Shown piece after piece: positions 1-8,478 of a DNA stretch of 64,000 bases. Position 1 is the first letter of the stretch. Each line of letters begins with the position of its first letter. Made by a program: the position numbers and the translations under genes. The DNA is from Wocania ichthyoenteri Th78. Its GTDB lineage: Bacteria; Bacteroidota; Bacteroidia; Flavobacteriales; Flavobacteriaceae. The stretch is taken from assembly GCF_000789235.1 (NCBI RefSeq), contig NZ_KN525716.1, forward strand, positions 1,022,071-1,086,070, read 5' to 3'. Below the pieces are notes generated by a model. It did no database searches, was not told the origin of the DNA, and saw only the letters and a program-made list of their open reading frames with translations.

Positions 1-12
1 GATTCGCAATGT

Positions 13-573
13 CTAGTTTGATTTATATTTTGAAAACTTTTCTAGTTCTTCCGCAATATAGGTTTTCCATTTTGCTTGGTTTTCAAAATGTCTTGAATAA
101 TTAGTTTCAGCATCATATTTATCTTGCATTACAGACAGCTCTTCGTTAATTGATTTATTAAGTTGCCGTAATTCATTCTTAATAGTATTTGATATTTTAA
201 GCTGGCTAATTCGTTGCCTAAATTTACGCACATGTAGTTCGGTAATATTAAAATGCAATTGTTCGTGACCTAAAACATGATTATCTGCAACATTGGGTTT
301 ATACCACGATTGTTCTGGATAAAAATGACAAAACACCTCAGTTGTAAAGCTTATAACTTTTGAATCTGTTTCTCTTACCGAAAACCCAAATGAAATACCA
401 GAAGCTGTAATAGCAACGGCACTTACTTTATAATTTGGTTCCCCTTTAAAATCTGCCCAAGATAGTTTGTAAGATTCATTCCAAGACATTGCAGGTTCGT
501 CTTGAACACAAACAAAAAAACATAAAACAAATAATAATTTTATCACAGAAAAAATGAAGATTAAAAATAACAA
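13..573 (-). CDS. DUF922-like secreted putative zinc-dependent protease
   Basis: Small exported protein of 186 residues. The first ~22 residues are a hydrophobic stretch that looks like a signal peptide or anchor. Residues 103-107 read HEQLH, an HExxH zinc motif, followed by TELH (111-114), which gives more possible ligands. The order 'xxSxADFKG...GHEQLHFNITE' resembles DUF922, described as putative secreted Zn-dependent proteases; activity is inferred. The reading frame opens with TTG at 573. The first ATG (residue 29) would remove the signal sequence, so TTG or another non-ATG start is more likely. It lies downstream of the LysM gene on the same strand, with a short palindromic repeat between them. 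Confidence 0.65.
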   Translation of the reverse strand: MLFLIFIFSVIKLLFVLCFFVCVQDEPAMSWNESYKLSWADFKGEPNYKVSAVAITASGISFGFSVRETDSKVISFTTEVFCHFYPEQSWYKPNVADNHVLGHEQLHFNITELHVRKFRQRISQLKISNTIKNELRQLNKSINEELSVMQDKYDAETNYSRHFENQAKWKTYIAEELEKFSKYKSN

Positions 574-605
574 TTAGAGTATTTGGCTACTTACAATTCT
601 TTTAT

Positions 606-640
606 GAGATTGCCGCAGTCGTGCCTCCTTCGCAATGATG
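606..640. repeat. REP-like palindrome, AGATTGCC...CGCAATGA family (copy 1)
   Basis: Imperfect palindrome: GAGATTGCCGCAGTCG, then CCTTCGCAATGATG. A second copy with the same ends (CAGATTGCCACGTC / CCTCGCAATGACG) lies at 16522-16554. It sits between two genes of the same strand. Such GATTGC/GCAATGA palindromes are common dispersed repeats in bacterial chromosomes. Confidence 0.55.
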
Positions 641-667
641 TAAAACTAAAACGTTTCGCTTTAAAGC

Positions 668-2590
668 TTATTGTTTTACCTCAACGATTGTTAAATTTTG
701 ATATTTTACTAAATACACTGTATCATTATAATAACCACCAAAAAGTTTTTTTTTGTATGCAAACTTGTTTTCTACATATTCAGTTAGTGGTGCGTTATTA
801 ACAGACATGTATAGATCTGCTGAAGACACTATACGTAATACAACATCCATAGTCAAATCAAAGCCCTTAACTGCTGCACTATTTGGTGTTGTATTATAAA
901 GTTTTTCATAACGTTTTACAAAAGCGTTATTATCGGTTTCGTTATACGATTTAGATGTGGTTGCATAAAGAAATTGTAATTTTGATAGATGCTCGTTAGA
1001 AACACCATCACTAGTAAAAGCATTATTCATGTTGGTAGTAACCAAGGTTATTTCTATAGCTTGAGTATTTGTTTTGGTGTTTTCTTCTTTAATTAATGAA
1101 GCTAAAATGCTTGTAACATTAGAAACAAAACCATCATCTTTTGTTTCTAAAAACACAATGTTTTTACCAGGTTTTAAAGCATCTTCTATATCTTGCTTAG
1201 TGACAAAAAACTTATCTACACCTTCCTTATCTTTTTTTGAATGAATTTGTTTTGCATGATTAAAATCTCTTTTTAAATCATTAGAGATTTGAGTGTGCTT
1301 TGAATCTGAAACAACAACTATGTTATTCGCCAGAGTATCAGCTTTCACATGATTAACTAAAGTACTTTTCAATTTATCATTTGGTGGTCTGGATTGAAAT
1401 ACATTATCGTATAATTTTAAATTCAATCCAATTGGAGAAACCACTGGTACATTATAGCTCCTTAATTTTAATGCAGCTTTTTCAAAAGTGTTTGGGGTTA
1501 ATGGCCCTATTACAGCATTAACCGTTTCAAAATCATTTTCATCTATTATTTTTGACACTTCACCAACTTCATTCTTAGTATCATACACATCTACTTTAAG
1601 TGAAACACCTAAGGTTTTCAAAGAATCGATAGCCAATAAAACTCCTGAATAAAAATCTAATGAAGCATCTAAATAAGGGTCTTTAGTAATACTCTTTTTA
1701 GTATCATCAACAGTTCCAAAATCAACTCTATTTAACCTAAAAGGCAGCATAATGGCAATGCGTTTTGTATTAAAGTCTACAATGCTATCGGCTAAGTTAA
1801 TATTGTTTGATTCTTCAATTGAAACAGCATCGGTAAAAGGTATTTTTAAAATCATACCTACTTTTAAACCACTTTCTGCTAACTCTGGATTTAAAGCTTC
1901 TAATTCTGCTTGTTCTAATCCTAATTTAAGCTTTAATCGATAAAAACCTTCTTTTGGTAATACTTTATAATAGCTATATTTTTCATCAACTTCCCGTTCT
2001 TTATCATCTTCAATATTTGGCACTATTATTTCCTGACCATCTTTTAAAACATCCCCCATTTCTGGATTAAGCTCTTCTAGCTCTTTAACCGACATTCCAA
2101 ATTTATAAGCAATACGCCATTTACCTTCTTTGGGTTGGACAACGTAAGTTTTTGTAGGGTTTGCTTCAATCTCTTCAGTTATTTTAAATATAGGAATTTG
2201 TAGTTTATCACCTTTTCTAAGCGGATCTGCGTATAAAAATTTATTGTATTTTTTTATATCATCTTCAGATACATTGTACCTTTTTGCTAAACTATATAAG
2301 GTTTCTTTTCTTCTAGTTTTATGCTTTTTAAATCCCTGCAATTCTTTAACTATAACCATTTTAGGCTTTTTAGCCTTAGAAACTGGAATAATTAAAACCG
2401 TATTTGGTTTTAACTCCTTTTTGGCATCTGGATTTAATGCGTAAATATCTGATGGTGTTACAAAATATCTTTTTGCAATAGCTTCAATAGTTTCTCCTTT
2501 TTTAACTTGATGCGTACTGAAGTTTTGAGCATTAATTGTATTAAAACTAAATAGTAATAATAAACATAAAACGGTAAGAAATCTATTCAT
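668..2590 (-). CDS. LysM-repeat protein with a periplasmic-binding-protein-like domain
   Basis: Exported protein of 640 residues with a signal peptide (1-21, ending INA-QN). Four LysM-like units follow, at about 27-71, 87-136, 147-193 and 207-252; the first has the classic HQVKKGETIEAIAKRY start. From about residue 275 the protein changes to a type I periplasmic-binding fold resembling ABC amino-acid receptors (IAIMLPF, later AVIGPLTPNTFEKAA and VPVVSPIG). LysM domains bind peptidoglycan. The C-terminal domain has no visible transporter partner, so it may sense or bind a ligand at the wall. It follows guaA on the same strand after a spacer of ~200 bp. Family assignment is firm; role is unknown. 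Confidence 0.8.
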   Translation of the reverse strand: MNRFLTVLCLLLLFSFNTINAQNFSTHQVKKGETIEAIAKRYFVTPSDIYALNPDAKKELKPNTVLIIPVSKAKKPKMVIVKELQGFKKHKTRRKETLYSLAKRYNVSEDDIKKYNKFLYADPLRKGDKLQIPIFKITEEIEANPTKTYVVQPKEGKWRIAYKFGMSVKELEELNPEMGDVLKDGQEIIVPNIEDDKEREVDEKYSYYKVLPKEGFYRLKLKLGLEQAELEALNPELAESGLKVGMILKIPFTDAVSIEESNNINLADSIVDFNTKRIAIMLPFRLNRVDFGTVDDTKKSITKDPYLDASLDFYSGVLLAIDSLKTLGVSLKVDVYDTKNEVGEVSKIIDENDFETVNAVIGPLTPNTFEKAALKLRSYNVPVVSPIGLNLKLYDNVFQSRPPNDKLKSTLVNHVKADTLANNIVVVSDSKHTQISNDLKRDFNHAKQIHSKKDKEGVDKFFVTKQDIEDALKPGKNIVFLETKDDGFVSNVTSILASLIKEENTKTNTQAIEITLVTTNMNNAFTSDGVSNEHLSKLQFLYATTSKSYNETDNNAFVKRYEKLYNTTPNSAAVKGFDLTMDVVLRIVSSADLYMSVNNAPLTEYVENKFAYKKKLFGGYYNDTVYLVKYQNLTIVEVKQ

Positions 2591-2787
2591 GTAATCTATT
2601 TTTAATTACGATAATAATACTTGTAATATCCTTAATACTTTTAATTATACATATAGTATGCCAAAAAGAATATGATATACAAAGACAATACTTTTTTAAC
2701 TTACTTAATTATATACGAACATTTTGCATAAACCAGATAACTTTATTGATATAATCATGACACACAATTAATTAGCAAGTCACCAAA

Positions 2788-4323
2788 TTATTCCCACTCA
2801 ATGGTTGCAGGTGGTTTCGAGCTAATATCGTATACTACTCTATTAACGCCTTTTACTTTATTTATTATATCGTTTGACGTTTTTTGAAGAAACTCGTAAG
2901 GTAAGTTTACCCAATCGGCTGTCATACCATCGGTACTTTCTACAGCTCTAAGTGCTACACATTTTTCGTATGTACGCTCGTCGCCCATAACACCAACACT
3001 GTTTACAGGGAGTAACATGGCACCTGCTTGCCAAACTTTATCGTATAAGCCCCAAGATTTTAATCCGTTTATAAAAATAGCATCAACCTCTTGAAGAATA
3101 CGTACTTTTTCGGCTGTAATATCGCCTAAAATTCGAATACCTAAACCTGGTCCTGGAAAAGGATGACGGCCTAAAAGTTCTGGGTCAATACCTAAAGTAG
3201 CACCAACGCGTCTTACTTCATCTTTAAAAATAGCGCGAAGTGGCTCCACAATTTTAAGTTTCATAAAATCTGGCAAACCACCAACATTATGATGACTTTT
3301 TATAGTTGCTGAAGGTCCACCAGTAGCAGATACACTTTCAATAACATCTGGATAAATAGTCCCTTGTGCCAACCATTTTACATCTTCTAATTTATGCGCT
3401 TCATCATCAAAAACCTCAATAAAAGAGTTTCCAATAGCTTTACGTTTTTTCTCTGGATCTTCAATACCCGCTAAAGCATCAAGAAATCGCTTTGATGCAT
3501 CAACGCCTTTTACGTTAAGCCCCATGCCTTCATATTGTTTTAACACATTTTCGAACTCATTTTTTCGAAGCAAACCATTATTCACGAAAATGCAATACAG
3601 GTTTTTACCAATAGCTTTGTTTAATAAAACTGCAGCTACGGTAGAATCTACACCTCCAGAAAGTCCTAGAACCACTTTATCATTCCCTACTTTTTCTTGA
3701 ATAGCTTCAACAGTTTCTTCAACAAAAGAATCTGGTGTCCAATCTTGTTTGAGTCCAGAAATACCAACTAAAAAATTCTCTAAAAGTTGTTTTCCATCGG
3801 TTGAATGATACACCTCTGGATGAAATTGAATAGCATAAGTTTGTTCGCCTTCAATTTTATAGGCTGCATTTTTAACATCGTTCGTACTCGCCAATAAAAC
3901 AGCATTTGTTGGCAATTGTTTGATGGTGTCGCTATGACTCATCCAAACTTGACTTCCTTCTGAAATATTTGCGAAGAATAATTCATCATCTTTTATAAAT
4001 GATAAATTTGCACGACCATACTCTCTTGTATTTGATGGCGCTACTTCTCCCCCAGAAAAGTGTGCTAGATATTGTGCTCCGTAACAAACAGCAAGTAATG
4101 GCTTTTTTGCTCTTATCACAGATAAATCTGGATGTAGAGCAGCTTCTCCTCTTACTGAAAATGGGCTGCCAGAAAGAATTACGGCTTTGTATTCTTCTAC
4201 GTTTGTTGGAATTTTATTGAATGGGTGTATTTCGGAATATATGTTAAGTTCTCTAACTCTACGTGCAATAAGTTGTGTGTATTGCGATCCGAAGTCTAAA
4301 ATTAATACCTTGTCGTGTTGCAT
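2788..4323 (-). CDS. guaA: GMP synthase (glutamine-hydrolysing)
   Basis: Converts XMP, ATP and glutamine to GMP in the cytoplasm, the last step of guanine nucleotide synthesis. The 511-residue protein has a class I glutamine amidotransferase domain (nucleophile C80 in [10 protein letters not shown], and the QFHPEVYHS His/Glu region), an ATP-pyrophosphatase domain with the P-loop [13 protein letters not shown], and the C-terminal dimerisation domain ending in PPATIEWE, the usual GuaA terminus. The ATG at 4323 is chosen over an in-frame TTG two codons upstream, because that TTG lies within a TAnnTTTG promoter box. The gene is downstream of the bshC-decarboxylase pair but appears to have its own promoter. 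Confidence 0.97.
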   Translation of the reverse strand: MQHDKVLILDFGSQYTQLIARRVRELNIYSEIHPFNKIPTNVEEYKAVILSGSPFSVRGEAALHPDLSVIRAKKPLLAVCYGAQYLAHFSGGEVAPSNTREYGRANLSFIKDDELFFANISEGSQVWMSHSDTIKQLPTNAVLLASTNDVKNAAYKIEGEQTYAIQFHPEVYHSTDGKQLLENFLVGISGLKQDWTPDSFVEETVEAIQEKVGNDKVVLGLSGGVDSTVAAVLLNKAIGKNLYCIFVNNGLLRKNEFENVLKQYEGMGLNVKGVDASKRFLDALAGIEDPEKKRKAIGNSFIEVFDDEAHKLEDVKWLAQGTIYPDVIESVSATGGPSATIKSHHNVGGLPDFMKLKIVEPLRAIFKDEVRRVGATLGIDPELLGRHPFPGPGLGIRILGDITAEKVRILQEVDAIFINGLKSWGLYDKVWQAGAMLLPVNSVGVMGDERTYEKCVALRAVESTDGMTADWVNLPYEFLQKTSNDIINKVKGVNRVVYDISSKPPATIEWE

Positions 4324-4326
4324 GCG

Positions 4327-4334
4327 CAAAAGTA
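4327..4334 (-). promoter_or_regulatory. -7 promoter box TACTTTTG before guaA
   Basis: On the minus strand the sequence reads TACTTTTG, matching the Bacteroidota -7 consensus TAnnTTTG, only 3 nt before the guaA ATG. A clear -33 TTG at proper spacing is not visible. If used, the transcript would be leaderless or almost so. Confidence 0.5.
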
Positions 4335-4385
4335 ATAATTGATTTTATATTGACGAATTACCAATCCCTCTTTTTTTAACATTTT

Positions 4386-5756
4386 TTAAACCATGGAATC
4401 TAAAATCATTTCTATGTCATTTTCTGTAGTATCCGGGTTAATAAAACAGAAACGTGAAACGGTTTCAAAAGCATTACCATTTTTCCATTTTGTTGGTGTT
4501 ACTAAAGCGAATCCTTTTCTATGATTTTCGTAAGTCCAATGCGTATAATCTTCTGGACTCCATCCTATTCTTCTATATAAAACGCATGATAAACTTGGTT
4601 CTCGCACTAACTCAACATGAGGATTTTTTTCAATCATTCTGCCAGCAATTTGTGCTAATTCAATACCACGTTCTATAGCTTCTTTATATCTATCAGTCCC
4701 ATGAGTTGCTAATGAAAACCACAGAGGCAAACCTCTAACACGACGTGTTAATTGTATTTGGTAGTCGGTTGGGTTGAAACCATGCGCGCCTTCATCTTTA
4801 AAAATATCTAAATAAGACCCTTGTTGTGAGTGTGCTTGTTTTGCCAATTCTAGATTTTTATAAATAACTGCTCCACAATCGTAAGGCGAAAACATCCATT
4901 TATGCGGATCGATTGTAATACTATCTGCTTTTTCAATACCATTAAACAAATGTCTTACAGAATCGGCTGCTAAAGCGCCACCACCATAAGCAGCATCAAC
5001 ATGAAACCATAAATTTTCTTTTTCGCAAATAGAAGCAATACCTTCTAAATCATCAATAATTCCTGCATTGGTTGTTCCACCAGTACCAACAACTGCAAAT
5101 AAACGCATGCGCTGATGCTCAGTTAAACCATCAATCGTTTTTTGTAACTCTGAGCCATACATTATATCCTCTGTATCTACCAATAAAATGTCAACATCGG
5201 CTACTTTTGCCATAGCTTTTATTGAAGAATGCGCACCTATGGATGCTATTATTAATCCTTTTTCTCCTTTAAACGCATCATTCTCTCTCCAGTGTTCACG
5301 CGCTGTAACAATTGCCGATAAGTTTGCAGCAGTCCCACCACTTGTAAAAACACCAAATGCACCTTTAGGCAAACCGGTTAAAGACACAATCCATTTCATG
5401 GCTTCATTTTCGCAAAAAATACCACCAGCACCTTCCATCCAATACGCACCATGTATACTTGATGCCGATGTTACCAAATCGAACATAATCGCTGCTCGTG
5501 TTGGAGCCGCTGGCACGAAAGCTAAATTTCTTGGATGATCTACAGGCACATTACTTTTCATTAAGTATTTTCTCCATTTTTTAAAAGCAACCTCGCCACC
5601 TATACCTTCTCTGGTAATGGTTTCTCCTACTAATGCTTTTAATTCTTCAGATTTTTTAGGCTTCCCTATTTTAGGGTTTGTAGATGAAATTCTATCTATG
5701 GTATATTTCATAACATCCATAGTCATTTCAACTAACTCTATATCTATTTTATGCAT
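4386..5756 (-). CDS. Group II PLP-dependent amino acid decarboxylase
   Basis: Cytoplasmic PLP enzyme of 456 residues in the aromatic-L-amino-acid/glutamate/aspartate decarboxylase superfamily. K286 in TIDPHKWMFSPYDCG is the Schiff-base lysine. H176 (SIGAHSSIK) is the PLP-stacking histidine and D254 (FHVDAAYGGG) contacts the PLP nitrogen. GTGGTTNAGIIDD is also typical. The substrate cannot be read from sequence; aspartate, glutamate, cysteine sulfinate and aromatic amino acids are possible. It starts 6 bp after the bshC stop codon, so the two are probably co-transcribed. Confidence 0.85.
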   Translation of the reverse strand: MHKIDIELVEMTMDVMKYTIDRISSTNPKIGKPKKSEELKALVGETITREGIGGEVAFKKWRKYLMKSNVPVDHPRNLAFVPAAPTRAAIMFDLVTSASSIHGAYWMEGAGGIFCENEAMKWIVSLTGLPKGAFGVFTSGGTAANLSAIVTAREHWRENDAFKGEKGLIIASIGAHSSIKAMAKVADVDILLVDTEDIMYGSELQKTIDGLTEHQRMRLFAVVGTGGTTNAGIIDDLEGIASICEKENLWFHVDAAYGGGALAADSVRHLFNGIEKADSITIDPHKWMFSPYDCGAVIYKNLELAKQAHSQQGSYLDIFKDEGAHGFNPTDYQIQLTRRVRGLPLWFSLATHGTDRYKEAIERGIELAQIAGRMIEKNPHVELVREPSLSCVLYRRIGWSPEDYTHWTYENHRKGFALVTPTKWKNGNAFETVSRFCFINPDTTENDIEMILDSMV

Positions 5757-5762
5757 TTAATA

Positions 5763-7361
5763 TTACATGTTTAGTATTAAAAAATCACCCTTTAGAGGTT
5801 GTAAACTTTTAATCAAATTAGGGATTAATTCTTCTCCATATTCTAAATAAAATTCTGAGAAATTTGTATTACGTTCTTGTAAACTACTTCCTGGAAATAA
5901 GGCTCTTTGAATATCAGTCATTCGAGAAACTTGGTCTGCTAACTTCTTTTTTTGAGCTTTTAACAGACGTTTTTCAAGATTATCTAATCCTTTTAATTGT
6001 TTTGTTTCTTGGGCTTTTATTGCTCCTAAAAATGATTTATCTGTTTGTTCGGCTAATTTATATAAATCTTCAAATTGTTTTTTAAGATATTCTTTTTGTT
6101 GAGAAAAGTCAATTTCAATATCAGAAATTTGTCTTACTTTTTTATTTATAAAAGCATTAGGCTTTAAAAAAATGTCTGTTTTTGAAATATTTAATTTTTC
6201 AAGTTTCTTATACTGATTTTCGGTTTGAATTAAAACCGAATTACGCAACAATAATATAGGAAACGGTACTTTTACTTTATTGAAAAATTCTTTTAACTGA
6301 AACCAATAAGCTAGCTCACCTCCCCCGCCAATATAACATAGATTTGGCAAAATAACTTCTTGATATAACGGACGCATAATCACATTTGGTGAAAAGCGTT
6401 CTGGATGATTTTTTACTTCATTTAAAATTTCATCTTTATTAAACGTGATATCTGTATTATTTACTTTGTAAACGTTGTCTTCAAAAACAATACGTTCGCG
6501 TAAATTTTCTTTTAAATAAAATAAATTAATCTCTCTGGGATTAACCTGAATATTATAACTTTTTTCAAGTTTGATATTGGTTTTTGAAACTTCAGTAAAC
6601 GACGTTTGATTTAATAATTCATCTTCTATAAAAGGGATAAATTGCTTTTTTAAATCGGCATCATTAGCATCAATAATTACCAATTCATAATCCTTAAATA
6701 ATTGGTTTGCTAAAAAACGTGTGGCATCCGTTAAGTTATCATGTTTTATATAAGCTTCTTCAAATAACTGCTTTAAATAATCGGCATTTTTACTGCTGCT
6801 TAATTCTTTTGAAAACAACTCAAAAACCTTATCTAATCCGTTGGTTGATAATTCGCCAACCGCACCATTTGATTGCTTATTCCACTGTACTTTTTTGCCT
6901 TCAAAATTGAAATAATTAATTTCTTCGAAATCGTGATCCTCGGTAGCCATCCAATACACAGGTACAAAATTGTATTTTGGGTATGCTTCTTTTAATACTT
7001 TTGAAAGGTTTATTGTTGAAATTATTTTATACAGAAAATATAAAGGTCCTGTGAATAAATTAAGCTGGTGTCCTGTGGTAATTGTAAAGGTATTCTCTGA
7101 TTTTAATAATTCAATATTTTGAAGTGTGCCTTTTGATGCTTGAATATTTTGATATTGTTTTTTTAAAACTGAAGCTAAAACTATACGATGAGATTCTGAA
7201 ACAAATTCAGAACGACGCTTTTCTTCTATTTGGTCTTTAAAATTTTCAAGCTTTGGAAAACGATTATAAGACGAATTTAATTCATTTTTTTCGTCTAAAT
7301 AATCACAAATTAGTGGTGAAAAGTAACCAGTATCTCGAAACGGAATATAATTTTGCTGCAT
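5763..7361 (-). CDS. bshC: Bacillithiol biosynthesis cysteine-adding enzyme BshC
   Basis: Last enzyme of bacillithiol synthesis: it joins cysteine to glucosaminyl-malate. The 532-residue protein shows BshC signatures: TTGHQLNLFTGPLYFLYKI near residue 95 (usual form tGqQ...tGPLYtiyK) and YWMATEDHDFEEINYF near 135. A lysine-rich coiled-coil region lies near 425-475, as in BshC. It indicates that the cell uses bacillithiol as its low-molecular-weight thiol; bshA and bshB are not in this window. It is the first gene of an operon with the decarboxylase, with a TATATTTG box about 20 bp upstream. Confidence 0.92.
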   Translation of the reverse strand: MQQNYIPFRDTGYFSPLICDYLDEKNELNSSYNRFPKLENFKDQIEEKRRSEFVSESHRIVLASVLKKQYQNIQASKGTLQNIELLKSENTFTITTGHQLNLFTGPLYFLYKIISTINLSKVLKEAYPKYNFVPVYWMATEDHDFEEINYFNFEGKKVQWNKQSNGAVGELSTNGLDKVFELFSKELSSSKNADYLKQLFEEAYIKHDNLTDATRFLANQLFKDYELVIIDANDADLKKQFIPFIEDELLNQTSFTEVSKTNIKLEKSYNIQVNPREINLFYLKENLRERIVFEDNVYKVNNTDITFNKDEILNEVKNHPERFSPNVIMRPLYQEVILPNLCYIGGGGELAYWFQLKEFFNKVKVPFPILLLRNSVLIQTENQYKKLEKLNISKTDIFLKPNAFINKKVRQISDIEIDFSQQKEYLKKQFEDLYKLAEQTDKSFLGAIKAQETKQLKGLDNLEKRLLKAQKKKLADQVSRMTDIQRALFPGSSLQERNTNFSEFYLEYGEELIPNLIKSLQPLKGDFLILNM

Positions 7362-7380
7362 GTTTAATTTAAAAGCTATA

Positions 7381-7388
7381 CAAATATA
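7381..7388 (-). promoter_or_regulatory. -7 promoter box TATATTTG before bshC
   Basis: Minus-strand TATATTTG, 19 nt before the bshC ATG, matches the Bacteroidota -7 element. No convincing -33 TTG is seen at 17-23 bp. Confidence 0.5.
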
Positions 7389-7566
7389 CAGCTATTCAAT
7401 TTTTATCATTCTAAAAAATACGTTAAAGCATTTGTCTTTTAATCAATATTTCAACACTCCATTTTTTATATCAAAATTGCATTATCCTTAACTTTTTAAT
7501 AAAAATACACTATTAATTCATACAATTTTTAGTAATTTCACATAACGTCATCAAAATAAATCAATC

Positions 7567-8376
7567 ATGAAAAATCAAAATTTCATATTAATCTATTCTT
7601 TTTTCCTATTCACTTTATTAAGTTGTAATAAATCTGGTGTTTTTGATGAACCCGATATTGCAGAACCAGGACCAAGAACTTATGAAAATATTCAAGAAGA
7701 TTTTGAAAATATTGATTTTAAAACTGGACACAATGATGTAGACCTAGAAAATCTTGAGAATGATATTTGGAAGTTTAGAGTAGTAATGCCCGATGTAGAT
7801 TTTACAAATAACAAGAGACCTCTAATTATTACTCTACATGGATGCGCTTCATGTGGTATATCTCCTGATTCGCATAAATTTACAGAGTGTTTAGCCGAAG
7901 TAGGGTTTGAATCTCTTGATGCCATTATTTTAAGCCCTAATAGCAATGGCAAACTATGGCCTACAATAGAAAATAATGAGCAAGTTAAAACTCTAGTAGA
8001 TTTGGCATCTACATATCTTCCTGTAGACACAAATAAAATTGTAATACATGGTTATAGCGACGGAGGTAACGGAAGCTGGTTTTTTGCTGAAACACAATCT
8101 AACATATTTTCAGCATCCATTCCTATGGCAAGTCAATACAATACCACAAATAGTGGTATAGGCAGACAAATCCCTATTCCAGTATATGTTATTCATGGAC
8201 AAGAAGATGCGCTATTCCCTGTAGAAAATGTCGAAAATTGGGTAAATGCTAGTATTGAATCTGGTAGTGATATTACAATGGTTGTAGCTCCAGATTTAAC
8301 CCATAATGAACCTTGCGAATATGCATTCTATTTACAAGATGCTACTGATTGGTTAGTTAATCATGTTTGGAATTAA
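7567..8376 (+). CDS. Lipoprotein alpha/beta hydrolase (esterase/PHB-depolymerase-like)
   Basis: Exported lipoprotein of 269 residues: the hydrophobic N-terminus ends in the lipobox LLSC with C20. The alpha/beta-hydrolase core has an oxyanion-type ITLHGCASCG (88-97), the nucleophile elbow HGYSDGG with S164, an acid candidate D214 in VIHGQEDALF, and H246 in DLTHNEPC. This resembles secreted feruloyl esterase, dienelactone hydrolase or PHB-depolymerase-like proteins. The substrate is unknown. It is a single gene, with a terminator directly downstream. Confidence 0.75.
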   Translation: MKNQNFILIYSFFLFTLLSCNKSGVFDEPDIAEPGPRTYENIQEDFENIDFKTGHNDVDLENLENDIWKFRVVMPDVDFTNNKRPLIITLHGCASCGISPDSHKFTECLAEVGFESLDAIILSPNSNGKLWPTIENNEQVKTLVDLASTYLPVDTNKIVIHGYSDGGNGSWFFAETQSNIFSASIPMASQYNTTNSGIGRQIPIPVYVIHGQEDALFPVENVENWVNASIESGSDITMVVAPDLTHNEPCEYAFYLQDATDWLVNHVWN

Positions 8377-8404
8377 ATTTAGTATAAGAAATAAAAAGCT
8401 TTAG

Positions 8405-8431
8405 AACCTGATAAATATATCAGGTTTTTTT
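8405..8431 (+). terminator. Rho-independent terminator after the esterase gene
   Basis: Stem AACCTG / CAGGTT with a 10-nt AT loop, followed by a T run, 29 bp after the stop codon. Confidence 0.7.
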
Positions 8432-8478
8432 ATGTTATAAATTAAGTAAATTAGCTCTCAATTAATTCTCCATTATTT

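Noticed and set aside
1-12. GATTCGCAATG at the window edge as another REP arm
   Set aside because: Too short to judge at the cut end, although it resembles the CGCAATGA arm.
5188-5538. 116-codon plus-strand frame inside the decarboxylase gene
   Set aside because: Antisense to a well-conserved enzyme; shadow frame.
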